Assembly: GCA_945901045.1 (NCBI GenBank)
Contig: CAMDKK010000019.1
Span: forward strand, 1-58,727
Source: Limnohabitans sp. Rim8
GTDB lineage: Bacteria; Pseudomonadota; Gammaproteobacteria; Burkholderiales; Burkholderiaceae_C
DNA length: 58,727 nt
Reading direction: 5' to 3'
Each line of letters starts with the position of its first letter. Positions within the stretch are counted from its first letter, which is position 1. This document shows, in pieces, positions 34,562 through 43,411 of the stretch. Both the position numbers and the translations under genes were made by a program. Under the pieces are notes generated by a model, which was given only the letters and a program-made list of their open reading frames with translations, ran no database searches and was not told where the DNA came from.

Positions 34562-36405
34562 GCCGTCATTTCCTGATGAGCTTGGGATGGACGCTGTTGC
34601 ATCGTGTTCAGATGGCTGCGAATCGCATTCACTATGAATCTTGCTGTGATGGGTGTGCCGTCGTAATGCAAAATTTTGACCAAGGCTGTGCCATCTAATT
34701 CGAGTTCAGTCGCCAACAGCGTGTGCATTTGCGCATCCCTGTTTTGCTCGACCACAAAAACTAGTTTGTGTGCGTGGATAAAGTCAGCCACGGCGTCTGG
34801 AAAAGGGAATGCCCTTAAACGCAAACCATCTAGCCCTAAATTTTCTGCATTCAGAATGTCAAATGCCTCGTCCATTGCGGGGCTTGTCGAGCCGAAGTAA
34901 ATGACGCCGTAGTCAGTTTTTTCGGGTGCTGGTCTCAAAATGGGCTGCGGAACGATGTGCGCCGCTGTTTTGAATTTACGGATCAGGCGCTCCATGTTGT
35001 AGATATAGTCGGGCCCACGTTCTGAATACCTTGCATAGGGGTCGCGTGTGGTTCCTCGGGTGAAAAAGCTGCCTTTGGTGGGGTGGGTGCCAGGCAGTGT
35101 GCGCCAAGGTATACCGTCACCATCAACGTCTTTATAGCGACCAAAGTCTTTACCTGCCTCAAGTTCTTCCGCTGTCATGACTTTGCCTTGATCAAATTGA
35201 CGATCAGGACCCCATTCAAAAGGTGCACACAAGCGTTGGTTCATGCCGATGTCCAAATCGGTCATGACAAAGACAGGTGTTTGTAATCGGTCGGCCAAGT
35301 CCAGAGCTGTGGCCGAATGCTCAAAGCACTCATAAGGATCCATCGGGAACAGCATGACATGCTTGGTGTCACCGTGAGATGCATAGGCACAAGAAATCAA
35401 GTCTGCTTGCTGCGTTCGGGTGGGCATGCCGGTAGAAGGGCCGCCTCGTTGCACATTGATGATCGTGATCGGAATTTCAGCAAAATACGCCAAGCCGATG
35501 AACTCAGTCATGAGGGAGACGCCGGGCCCCGATGTCGTTGTAAAAGCACGCGCACCATTCCAACCTGCACCTACAACCATGCCAATAGATGCCAATTCGT
35601 CTTCTGCTTGAACAATCGCGAATTGATTTTGACGTGTACTCGGATCAATCCTGAATTTTTCGCAGTACTTCTGAAAGGCTTCAGCCACAGAAGACGAAGG
35701 CGTGATCGGATACCACGCAGCGACTGTGGCGCCACCGTAGACGCAGCCCAGGGCCGCTGCACTGTTGCCATCTGTGAATATTTGATTCCCAACACAGTCC
35801 GCATGTTTGACTTGCAAACCAATTGGGTGGTGCAGGTGCTCGAGCACATAATCGCGACCCAAATTCAGGGCGCGGACATTGGAGTTCAGCAGTTGTTCTT
35901 TGCCTTTGTATTGCTCAGCAAACAGCTTCGTAATTTCTTCGGGATCAACGTTCAGAAGTACTGAAAGTGCGCCAATGTAAATGATATTTTTGAAGAGCTG
36001 GCGCTGTCGTGGGTCGGTGTAGTTGGTGTTGCTAATTTCTGTCAGTGGTACGCCGATGACACACAGATCCTCACGGAATTTTGAAGCAGGAATGGGCCGA
36101 GTCGAGTCATAAAAAATGTAGCCGCCAGGTGAAATTTCGGCCATATCAGCATCCCAAGTTTGGGGGTTCATGGCCACCATCATGTCGATGCCACCTCTGC
36201 GGCCTACATAGCCTTTTTCAGAAACCCGTACCTCGTACCAGGTCGGCAGTCCTTGGATATTGCTTGGGAAAATATTTCTGGGGCTGACGGGAACGCCCAT
36301 GCGCAAAATCGATTTCGCAAACAACTCATTGGCAGAAGCAGAACCTGACCCGTTCACATTCGCAAACTTAATTACAAAATCATTGACAGCTACTGTATTT
36401 TTCAT
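34558..36405 (-). CDS. korA: 2-oxoacid:acceptor oxidoreductase, alpha subunit with N-terminal gamma domain (KorA-like)
   Basis: A 615-residue fused gamma-alpha subunit. The N-terminal gamma domain (about residues 1-190) contains FANVNGSGSASANELFAKSI and GYVGRRGGIDMMVAMN; the alpha pyrimidine domain follows with GNSAAALGCVYGGATVAAWY, PITPSSSVAEAF, QAEDELASIGMVVGAGW and TTTSGPGVSLMTEFIGLAYF. It forms the catalytic core with KorB. The ATG at 36405 overlaps the upstream FAD subunit gene by 4 bases and begins right at the gamma domain; a longer in-frame start would run into that gene. Coupled overlaps on both sides imply a stoichiometric three-subunit complex. Confidence 0.91.
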   Translation of the reverse strand: MKNTVAVNDFVIKFANVNGSGSASANELFAKSILRMGVPVSPRNIFPSNIQGLPTWYEVRVSEKGYVGRRGGIDMMVAMNPQTWDADMAEISPGGYIFYDSTRPIPASKFREDLCVIGVPLTEISNTNYTDPRQRQLFKNIIYIGALSVLLNVDPEEITKLFAEQYKGKEQLLNSNVRALNLGRDYVLEHLHHPIGLQVKHADCVGNQIFTDGNSAAALGCVYGGATVAAWYPITPSSSVAEAFQKYCEKFRIDPSTRQNQFAIVQAEDELASIGMVVGAGWNGARAFTTTSGPGVSLMTEFIGLAYFAEIPITIINVQRGGPSTGMPTRTQQADLISCAYASHGDTKHVMLFPMDPYECFEHSATALDLADRLQTPVFVMTDLDIGMNQRLCAPFEWGPDRQFDQGKVMTAEELEAGKDFGRYKDVDGDGIPWRTLPGTHPTKGSFFTRGTTRDPYARYSERGPDYIYNMERLIRKFKTAAHIVPQPILRPAPEKTDYGVIYFGSTSPAMDEAFDILNAENLGLDGLRLRAFPFPDAVADFIHAHKLVFVVEQNRDAQMHTLLATELELDGTALVKILHYDGTPITARFIVNAIRSHLNTMQQRPSQAHQEMTA

Positions 36406-38225
36406 GCGACCTCTGCGGTTTTTGTGGCGCCATGTTTGGACTCGCCAGCTTGGGCTGTGTTCAGCAGAAACTTTTGCATGTCCCACGCACCGGTCGGACA
36501 ACGTTCTGCGCACAGTCCACAGTGCAGGCAAACGTCTTCGTCTTTGACCATGATGCGACCTGATTTCAGGGTCGTTGAGACAAATAAATCTTGGCTGAGG
36601 TTGGTTGCAGGTGCTTTCAGTCGGCCTCGCAAATCGGATTCTTCGCCAATTTTGGTGATCGTAAGACTGTCCATCGGGCAGATATCGACACAGGCATCAC
36701 ACTCGATACAGGTTTCGGTTGTAAATACGGTTTGAACATCACAGTTAAGACACCGGTGGGCCTCCTTGAAAGCGGTTGCCGCATCAAAACCCAGTTCTAC
36801 TTCGATGCGAATGCTTGCCAAGGCTTTTTCTGCATTCGCCCATGGCACTTTAAAACGCGTATCGTTGGAGACGTCGTTGTGGTAACTCCACTCGTGAATT
36901 CCCATTTTCTGTGACATGAGATTCGTCAGCGGGTCAGGACGAATGGCCACGTCTTGTTGCTTCAAGAAGAGGTCTATGGAGACCGCAGCCTCATGGCCAT
37001 GGGCTACAGCTGTGATGATGTTTTTGGGCCCCCACGCAGCATCGCCGCCAAAATAGATATTGGTGACAGAAGATTGAAAAGTTTTTTCATTCAGATCGGG
37101 CATTCCCCACTCATTCATTTGAATGCCGCAATCATTTTCGATCCACTGAAAAGCATTTTCTTGACCAACGGCCAATAAAACGGTGTCACATTCAAAGAAG
37201 GCATCAGGCTCACCCGTAGGAACCAGTTTGCGTCGTCCTTTCTCATCAAAGACCGCTTTTACAAGCTCAAAGCGCATGCCACTTAATTTGCCATTCACGT
37301 GTTCAAAAGTTTTGGGGACATGGAAATTGATGATGGGTATGCCTTCGTGAAGAGCATCTTCTTTTTCCCATGGAGAGGCTTTCATTTCTTCAAAGCCGCT
37401 GCGCACAATGACTTTGACATCGCTGCTGCCAAGTCTTAAGGCTGATCTGCAGCAGTCCATGGCCGTGTTGCCGCCGCCCAGGACAATCACTTTTTTCCCC
37501 ACCTCTTTGATGTGTCCAAAAGAAACAGAAGCCAACCAATCGATACCGATGTGGATGTTCGATTTGGCTTGCTCTCTTCCTGGAATGTCCAGGTTTCTGC
37601 CTCTTGGCGCGCCACTGCCGACAAAAATGGCATCAAACCCCATGCCCATCAAGGACTTCATGGAGTCGATGCGGTGACCACTTTTGAAATCAACACCCAT
37701 GTCCAGGATGTAGCCGGTTTCTTCGTCGATCACAGTTTCAGGTAATCTGAATTTGGGAATTTGAGTTCGAATGAACCCACCGGCTTTTTTCTCGCCATCG
37801 AAAAGGGTCACGTGGTAACCCAGTGGTGCCAAGTCGCGGGCAACGGTAAGCGAAGCTGGCCCTGCACCAATACAGGCTATTTTTTTGCCGTTGAACGACG
37901 CAATCGTGGGCATTCGGTCTGAGATGTCATCTTTGAAGTCTGCCGCAACGCGTTTGAGGCGGCATATCGCCACCGGCTCGGGTTTTTCTCCATTGTTTTC
38001 TTCTACGCGGGATCTTCGACAAGCCGGTTCGCAAGGGCGGTCGCAGGTTCGACCCAAAATACCCGGGAATACATTCGAAGTCCAGTTGACCATGTAGGCA
38101 TCGGTGTACTTTCCTTGTCCAATCAAGCGGATGTACTCCGGAACCGGGGTGTGAGCGGGGCAAGCCCACTGACAGTCAACTACTTTATGAAAATAATCGG
38201 GGTCGCGGGTGTCGGTAGCTTGCAA
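36402..38225 (-). CDS. GltD-like FAD/NAD(P) oxidoreductase with two C-terminal [4Fe-4S] clusters (KorC-like)
   Basis: A 607-residue subunit. Order of parts: an N-terminal Cys-rich segment (CQWACPAHTPVPEYI, GRTCDRPCEPACRR), an FAD site CIGAGPASLTVARDLAPLGY near residue 112, an NAD(P) site VLGGGNTAMDCCRSALRLG near 255, and a C-terminal two-cluster ferredoxin (CIECDACVDICP, CLHCGLCAERCP). This is the glutamate-synthase small-subunit fold with an added ferredoxin. With KorAB it resembles the NADP-reducing third subunit of 2-oxoglutarate:NADP oxidoreductase of Azoarcus. The start is TTG at 38225, supported by AGGAG five bases upstream; no ATG is available near. Confidence 0.88.
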   Translation of the reverse strand: MQATDTRDPDYFHKVVDCQWACPAHTPVPEYIRLIGQGKYTDAYMVNWTSNVFPGILGRTCDRPCEPACRRSRVEENNGEKPEPVAICRLKRVAADFKDDISDRMPTIASFNGKKIACIGAGPASLTVARDLAPLGYHVTLFDGEKKAGGFIRTQIPKFRLPETVIDEETGYILDMGVDFKSGHRIDSMKSLMGMGFDAIFVGSGAPRGRNLDIPGREQAKSNIHIGIDWLASVSFGHIKEVGKKVIVLGGGNTAMDCCRSALRLGSSDVKVIVRSGFEEMKASPWEKEDALHEGIPIINFHVPKTFEHVNGKLSGMRFELVKAVFDEKGRRKLVPTGEPDAFFECDTVLLAVGQENAFQWIENDCGIQMNEWGMPDLNEKTFQSSVTNIYFGGDAAWGPKNIITAVAHGHEAAVSIDLFLKQQDVAIRPDPLTNLMSQKMGIHEWSYHNDVSNDTRFKVPWANAEKALASIRIEVELGFDAATAFKEAHRCLNCDVQTVFTTETCIECDACVDICPMDSLTITKIGEESDLRGRLKAPATNLSQDLFVSTTLKSGRIMVKDEDVCLHCGLCAERCPTGAWDMQKFLLNTAQAGESKHGATKTAEVA

Positions 38226-38277
38226 ATTGCTCTCCTAGAATCTTCAGGACCAGATCAATGACACGTGAAGTCAAGTC

Positions 38278-38294
38278 ATTAAACACGGTTTAAT
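38278..38294. promoter_or_regulatory. 7-bp perfect inverted repeat upstream of the Kor operon
   Basis: ATTAAAC-ACG-GTTTAAT is a perfect AT-rich palindrome with 3-base centre, 53-69 bases upstream of the TTG start of the Kor operon. It is a plausible operator for an unlinked regulator. No clear -35/-10 pair was found beside it. Confidence 0.35.
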
Positions 38295-38344
38295 TCAAAA
38301 AACAATAAGTATTTGAACCTGAAAACCCAGAAAGCAGGCTTGGA

Positions 38345-38800
38345 TTAAGTTGGGATCGAAATGCCGGGTAAATCTGTTTTTGGGGCCAAAATTGCCATGG
38401 TTATGCGTGAAACGCATGTCAATTCACCGGCATCGTTGTGCATATCGATGTGCCAAACATGGGTGGTCCGCCCTCTGTGGACGGGTCGGGCGATCCCCGT
38501 GACCCAGCCCGAACTGGTGGCTTTGATGTGGTTGGCATTGATGTCCAGTCCCACTGCTCGGTGGTCTGGAGGCGATGAGTAGGCTGCCCCACAAGACCCT
38601 AGGGTTTCTGCCAGTACCACAGAAACACCTCCGTGCAAGATGCCATAGGGCTGGCGGGTGCGGTGATCTACCGGAACGCGTGCCCGTAAAAAATCTTCGC
38701 CCACTTCAATAAACTCCATACCCAAAGTACCGGGTGCGGTATTGAGGTGATTGCGCATAAGGATTTCCACCGAGACGGGTTTTTGCCATATTGAGGCCAT
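38345..38800 (-). CDS. hot-dog thioesterase (PaaI/YdiI-like)
   Basis: A 151-residue single hot-dog domain protein. The conserved LHGGVSVVLAETLGS near residues 55-70 is the PaaI/4-hydroxybenzoyl-CoA thioesterase active-site segment, with the Glu of the AETLG helix as the likely catalytic residue; DINANHIKA and GRTTHVWHIDM follow. It hydrolyses an acyl-CoA in the cytoplasm, perhaps releasing CoA from dead-end thioesters of the surrounding pathways. It is divergent from the MFS exporter across a 175-base gap. Confidence 0.88.
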   Translation of the reverse strand: MASIWQKPVSVEILMRNHLNTAPGTLGMEFIEVGEDFLRARVPVDHRTRQPYGILHGGVSVVLAETLGSCGAAYSSPPDHRAVGLDINANHIKATSSGWVTGIARPVHRGRTTHVWHIDMHNDAGELTCVSRITMAILAPKTDLPGISIPT

Positions 38801-38878
38801 CGTTTAAAACTTTCTAAAATTGGTACTGAGACCTCATTTATAGGCATATTCTCTGGATGGTCAGTCCAAAGGGAGACA

Positions 38879-38915
38879 GCCAAACGTCTGTTTCTTCGTT
38901 CCGCCTGTGTTTGGC
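38879..38915. promoter_or_regulatory. inverted repeat in thioesterase/MFS divergent region
   Basis: GCCAAAC at 38879-38885 and GTTTGGC at 38909-38915 form perfect 7-base arms 23 bases apart, and a direct repeat of CGTCTG starts in each arm. This lies between two divergent genes and could be a two-site operator. Evidence is only the symmetry. Confidence 0.3.
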
Positions 38916-38975
38916 GTCTGTATGCACCCCTAAAATGGGCTTATTCTTCAATAACTCTTACCCAAGATTGGTCTC

Positions 38976-40250
38976 ATGAAACTTCCGAACAGTTTGCGTG
39001 CCCTTCAGCATCGCAACTTTCGTTTGTTTTTGATCGGGCAAGGCACCTCACAAATTGGCAATTGGATTCAACTGGTGGCCACCAGTTGGCTGGTTTACCG
39101 ATTGTCGGGCTCCACTTTGATGCTGGGGCTGTCGGCCTTTACATTGCAAATTCCTTTGTTGTTCATTACCCCCTTTGCTGGGGTGTTAATTGATCGTCTG
39201 GATGTACGGCGAGTTTTGTATGCCACCAATGTGTTGGCCATGTCTCAATCTCTGGTGATGTTGATCTTGATCGCTACGGATCACATTCAGGCTTGGCATA
39301 TCGTTTTGGGTAATTTGGTTTTGGGTATGGGCAATGCCTTTGACGCACCAGCCCGTCAAGCCTTGATCTCCAAGCTCTTGCCCGATCGTCAGGAGCTGAC
39401 CAATGCCATCGCTTTGAATGCCACAGTGATGAATGGCGCTCGTTTCATCGGTCCGATGATCGGTGGCTTGATCACCGCAAGCTTTGGCGAAATCTGGAGC
39501 TTTGTCATGAACTGTCTGATGCGTTCTGCAGTGCTGCTTGCTTTGCACGCTACCCATATCGGTGCTCACATTCGGAAACAAGCCACTTCAGGAATGGTGC
39601 GTCAATTGATGGCCGGGCTGGTTCATGCCTACGGGTTCTTTCCGAGTCGCTGTGCACTGTTGCTCTTGGCCATCAGCAGCTTCAGCTTGCAGTCGTATAG
39701 CTCTTTGATGCCTTGGTTTGCCAGCGAACGTTTTCATGGCGACTCGCAAATTTTGGGGCTGCTGTACAGCGCTTCAGGCATGGGCGCAGTTTGCGGCATG
39801 CTGTATTTGGCTTCACGCTCAAGTATTCGCGGTTTATACAAGCTCATGGGCTGGAGTACCGGCGTGTCCAGTGTGACTTTGATTGTTTTTTCAATGGCCA
39901 CTTCTTTGTGGTTGGCCTTGCCACTGCTTTTTATTTCGGGGCTTGGCATGATGCTGACGGCGGCGGCAACTAACACTGTGCTTCAAAGCACAGTGCCCGA
40001 TGCTTTACGGGGCAGGGTGGCAGCGCTGTATGTGATGTCCTTTTTGGGGATGACGCCTTTGGGGTCACTGTTTTCAGGCTGGGTGGCGGATGAACTGGGC
40101 AGTCCCCAAGCTTTAGCGCTGAGTGCCTGTATGGGCTTGTGCGCAAGTTTGATGTTTGCATATCATTTTGCACGCATTCGACGGGAGTTGATACCGCTCT
40201 ACAAAACTCTGAACATTCCCCGTAACAACAGTCGGGATGACGTTCATTGA
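38976..40250 (+). CDS. MFS exporter (EntS/MFS_3 type)
   Basis: A 424-residue major facilitator with about 12 transmembrane helices. The signature stretch MGNAFDAPARQALISKLLPD followed by TNAIALNATVMNGARFIGPM near residues 110-165 is characteristic of the EntS-like MFS_3 group; LMPWFASERFHGDSQILGLL and PDALRGRVAALYVMSFLGMT lie in the second half. Members export siderophores or related small molecules by proton antiport. The substrate here is unknown and no siderophore genes are near. Confidence 0.9.
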   Translation: MKLPNSLRALQHRNFRLFLIGQGTSQIGNWIQLVATSWLVYRLSGSTLMLGLSAFTLQIPLLFITPFAGVLIDRLDVRRVLYATNVLAMSQSLVMLILIATDHIQAWHIVLGNLVLGMGNAFDAPARQALISKLLPDRQELTNAIALNATVMNGARFIGPMIGGLITASFGEIWSFVMNCLMRSAVLLALHATHIGAHIRKQATSGMVRQLMAGLVHAYGFFPSRCALLLLAISSFSLQSYSSLMPWFASERFHGDSQILGLLYSASGMGAVCGMLYLASRSSIRGLYKLMGWSTGVSSVTLIVFSMATSLWLALPLLFISGLGMMLTAAATNTVLQSTVPDALRGRVAALYVMSFLGMTPLGSLFSGWVADELGSPQALALSACMGLCASLMFAYHFARIRRELIPLYKTLNIPRNNSRDDVH

Positions 40251-40368
40251 TTGAAGGGTTGCCAATCTGGGGAAATCAGGCCAGACGAAATTTGGCAGCC
40301 AATGCGCGCGCTGTCTTTAAAATTTTGTGTGGCAAAGCGTGCCTGTTCACGTTGCCGGTGAAGGTGGG

Positions 40369-41526
40369 TCAGGATGCTTGCTCTACCCAATCGGGCATCA
40401 CGCGTGCGTATCGAATATGCTGACGGAACATGGTGTAGGCAAGATGCAAGGCGCCATCTGTGGATTGTGCAATCGAGGGGTACGAATACTCGCGGTTCAA
40501 ACGCTGCTCCGAGTTGTTGCTCATGCACCAACCGTCACCAGTTTCTACGTTGCGTTGCCAAGGCCAGTTCAGGCCATCATCTTCGGACAAGGCCAGGGTC
40601 AAAGGGGCTCGGGGGGCACCCCAAAAAGCTTGCCGAGCCAAGGCGGTTGAATCAGTAGATTCGGTGAAATCGGCCAAGTCCTCCAAATCGTCATACAAAG
40701 ATGCGCGGCGCTCGCTGGCATTGGCTGCACTGCTGGCGTTGAAGACCATGGCCAAACGGCCATCTTGCAAGCGCAAAGCCTGGATCGACGAGTTGTTGTT
40801 GGGCAAAAGCGTTGGGGCTGGGGCTTGCCACGTCATACCGCCATCTTGGCTGGTGGACCGGTACACACGATCGGCCCAGCGGCTGCGGTAAAAAGCCAGC
40901 AATTGGCCATCGCTGGCGGGCACGATGTTCATATGCACACAGCCCAGGCTGCCGGGCACTTCGATCAGTGACCACGATGCGCCTTGGTCTGTTGAATGCA
41001 ATACTGCACTGTCGTCCAAGCTTCCATCCCAGGCTTTGCCTGGGACCGGTTTGCATCTGAAAATAGGCAGAAACCAGCTGACTTCACTCTGAATGTAGAT
41101 GGGCTGTCGCACAAATGAGCCGCGCGGCGCGCCAGGCAAGTCTTCAGTGGGGCCCCAAGTCTGGCCTTGGTCAAGTGAGATCCGTCGCCGCACCACCGAA
41201 GTGTCCTGATGGCCCGAAGTTTGTGCAGTGTGCAACAACCACAGTTCACCCTGAGGCATGACACAGAGCATGGGATTTTGCTCTGAGCGCAGCGGGTCGT
41301 GAGACAACTGGACAGCCTCGCTCCATTGCTTGCTGCCGGGTTCGAGTTGCGACTTGAAGACGCTGATGTCGGCGCGCCCTTCCATGGAGCCGCCGAACCA
41401 CACGCATGCGAGAGCGCCATCAGGCAGCAGCGTGAGATTTGCGGCATGGGCCTGAATGCGGGGTGCAGGCAGATCGGCCACTGTGCGCTGGGGGTCCTCA
41501 GGGTGTTTATGTAAGTGTCCTCTCAT
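40369..41526 (-). CDS. sialidase-fold (BNR/Asp-box) protein
   Basis: A 385-residue six-bladed propeller protein of the exo-alpha-sialidase/BNR_2 type. Four Asp-box motifs S-x-D-x-G-x-T-W are visible: SLDQGQTW, STDQGASW, SQDGGMTW and SEDDGLNW. The N-terminal PRIQAHAANLTLLPDGALAC and C-terminal YSYPSIAQSTDGALHLAYTM are typical. No signal peptide is present, so it would act in the cytoplasm. Its ATG shares a base with the TGA of the upstream Bug gene (TGATG), so the two are translationally coupled. True sialidase activity is doubtful in this catabolic context; a hydrolase or lyase on another acid sugar is possible. Confidence 0.82.
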   Translation of the reverse strand: MRGHLHKHPEDPQRTVADLPAPRIQAHAANLTLLPDGALACVWFGGSMEGRADISVFKSQLEPGSKQWSEAVQLSHDPLRSEQNPMLCVMPQGELWLLHTAQTSGHQDTSVVRRRISLDQGQTWGPTEDLPGAPRGSFVRQPIYIQSEVSWFLPIFRCKPVPGKAWDGSLDDSAVLHSTDQGASWSLIEVPGSLGCVHMNIVPASDGQLLAFYRSRWADRVYRSTSQDGGMTWQAPAPTLLPNNNSSIQALRLQDGRLAMVFNASSAANASERRASLYDDLEDLADFTESTDSTALARQAFWGAPRAPLTLALSEDDGLNWPWQRNVETGDGWCMSNNSEQRLNREYSYPSIAQSTDGALHLAYTMFRQHIRYARVMPDWVEQAS

Positions 41527-42517
41527 CAATCGGCTTTGATGTTGGCGGTTTTGATCAGACGGCCAATGCGTTCGTTTTCAATGGGCAGAAAGCGCGCAAG
41601 ATCAGCGGCATTGCCATTGCCAAGCGTGACGCCGACCCCATTGAGCTTGGTCATGGTTTCGGGGTTCTTGAGCGCAACAGACAAGGCGTTGGACAATTTG
41701 GCGACCACATCTTTTGGAGTTTTTGCAGGCGCAAACACGGCGTACCACGCCGAGAAGTCGAACTGGGGAAATCCAGCTTCAGCAAAAGTGGGTACGTTTG
41801 GAAAGTCGGGTAAGCGTGCGGTCGCACCCACTGCCAGGGCACGTACTTTGCCTGATTTGAGCAAAGGCACGCAGTTGGTGGCGGTGTCAAAAATCACCGG
41901 CACACGTCCACCGATCAAGTCCAGAATGTGCGCATTGCCACCCTTGTATGGAACATGCGTCATATCGATCTTGTTTTGCGAGGTAAAAAGTTCACCGGCC
42001 AGGTGCAATGGCGAGCCATTTCCCGAGGAGCCGTACATGACCCCCTTGGGGTCTTTGCGCGCAGCGTCAACCACGTCTTTAAGGGTTTTGTAGGGCGACT
42101 CATTGAAAGTGATGGCAATGATGGGCGCGCTGCCGATCATGCCCACCGATTCAAAATCTTTCAGCGGGTCATATTCGGCCTTGAGCAGGTAGGGGCTGGC
42201 CGCATGGGTGGCTAATCCACCGATCAACAGGGTATGGCCATCGGCCACAGCGCGTGCCACCACCGTTGCGCCCAAAAGCGCAGCTGCGCCTGGTTTGTTG
42301 TCCACAATAGATGTTCCGCTGAGTGCTTCAGACATCTTCTGGCCAATCAAACGACCCAGCATGTCATTGGCACCACCGGCGGGGTAGGGCACCACAAAGG
42401 TCATGGGTTTGCTTGGAAAGGCAGTTTGTGCCCAACTTGCCAATGGCGTTACAGCCGCGGCAGCGAGTCCGCAAAGTGCCTGCGTAAAAAACGGCGAGGG
42501 TTGGCATTCAAAGTCAT
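41526..42517 (-). pseudogene. Bug/TctC receptor with frameshift in the signal peptide
   Basis: From ATG 42517, preceded by GGAGA, the frame reads MTLNANPRRF and then leaves the Bug frame at a run of six A (42486-42491; T6 on the coding strand). One extra T would join it to FTQALCGLAAAAVTPLASWA and the mature receptor: VVPYPAGGANDMLGRLIGQK, SIVDNKPGAAALLGA, YDPLKDFESVGM, HVPYKGGNAHILDLIGG. The rest of the frame (about 320 residues) is intact to TGA 41526-41528. It may be a genuine inactivation, phase variation or a sequencing error. Without the fix only implausible far-upstream starts exist. Confidence 0.78.
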
Positions 42518-42547
42518 GTTTGTCTCCGGTTTTTAAATACAGACAGG

Positions 42548-43282
42548 TCAGAATTTCAAGGTGCGATGAAACAAACTGAACAGGCGCTCCCAATGGCGTT
42601 CTGCCGCGGGGGCGTTGTAAATCCCTTCGCGTCTGGGAAACACAAAGCCGTGCTCCACTTGGGGATACCATTCGATACGGTGGTTCACTTTGGAAGCCAA
42701 AAGTGAAACTTCTAATTTTTGGATATCTGCAGGCGGTGCCCATTTGTCAATTTCTGCACACGCAAAGTAGCACTCGCATTTCAATTTGGATGCCATGAGG
42801 TGAGGTGAATCAGGTTCATCACTTGCCATGTTGGCGCCATGAATGGAGGCAATGCTTTGCAGCCTATCTTGAAATTGTGCGCCAGCCCACATGACGATGG
42901 GACCACTCATGCAGTACCCGACCGCACCAATTCGGGATTGATCGGCCATGGCGTGGCGATCCACAAAATTGAGCATAGCCTGCGTGTCAATTTGACTGGT
43001 GGTCGCATTCAAAGTACCCATGTGGCTGAACATGACTTCCAGAGCCTCAGGTGTACGTTCCTTGAGGTAAAAGTCGCGACTGCGTCGGTAGTAGAGGTTG
43101 GGTAAAACCACAAAATAACCTACGCTGGCAAGTCTTCTGGCCATGTCGTGCAATTCTTCACGTTTGCCAGGTGCGTCCATGTAAAAAAAGACGACAGGAT
43201 GAGGGCCGTCTTCCTCTGGGAATACGACAAATGTGTTCATTGAACCATTGGCGGTTTGGATATCAATGTTTTCTTCAATCAT
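42548..43282 (-). CDS. dienelactone hydrolase family protein
   Basis: A 244-residue alpha/beta hydrolase of the dienelactone hydrolase family. The nucleophile elbow GAVGYCMSGPIVMWAG carries Cys, with Asp in EIDKWAPP and His in EHGFVFPRR, the Cys-Asp-His triad of this family. It would hydrolyse a lactone or ester in the cytoplasm. The ATG at 43282 was chosen because a GGAG site precedes it at suitable spacing; an in-frame TTG lies 5 codons earlier. It is divergent from an SDR gene, and a perfect inverted repeat lies 23 bases upstream of its start. A frameshifted Bug receptor follows after 30 bases. Confidence 0.91.
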   Translation of the reverse strand: MIEENIDIQTANGSMNTFVVFPEEDGPHPVVFFYMDAPGKREELHDMARRLASVGYFVVLPNLYYRRSRDFYLKERTPEALEVMFSHMGTLNATTSQIDTQAMLNFVDRHAMADQSRIGAVGYCMSGPIVMWAGAQFQDRLQSIASIHGANMASDEPDSPHLMASKLKCECYFACAEIDKWAPPADIQKLEVSLLASKVNHRIEWYPQVEHGFVFPRREGIYNAPAAERHWERLFSLFHRTLKF

Positions 43283-43304
43283 GTTGAATAACTCCAAAGG
43301 GAAG

Positions 43305-43325
43305 GGTCACCATTATGAGGTGACC
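43305..43325. promoter_or_regulatory. GGTCACC-N7-GGTGACC operator candidate
   Basis: A perfect inverted repeat of two 7-base arms around a 7-base centre lies in the 129-base divergent gap between the dienelactone hydrolase and SDR genes, 23-43 bases before the hydrolase ATG. Arm length and one-turn-plus spacing fit a dimeric regulator. TTGACA at about 43374 could be a -35 for the SDR, but no good -10 follows. Confidence 0.45.
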
Positions 43326-43411
43326 GCAGTATTTTTGCTTCGCGGGACCGACTTGCACTAAAAACCACCTAAGTTGACAATACCCACTGCACATTCCTTC
43401 AAGGAGATACC

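Noticed and set aside
40251-40531. 95-codon frame on the minus strand after the sialidase-fold gene
   Set aside because: Its first part overlaps the sialidase gene in another frame and the tail shows no family match; it may be a decayed C-terminus but this cannot be supported.
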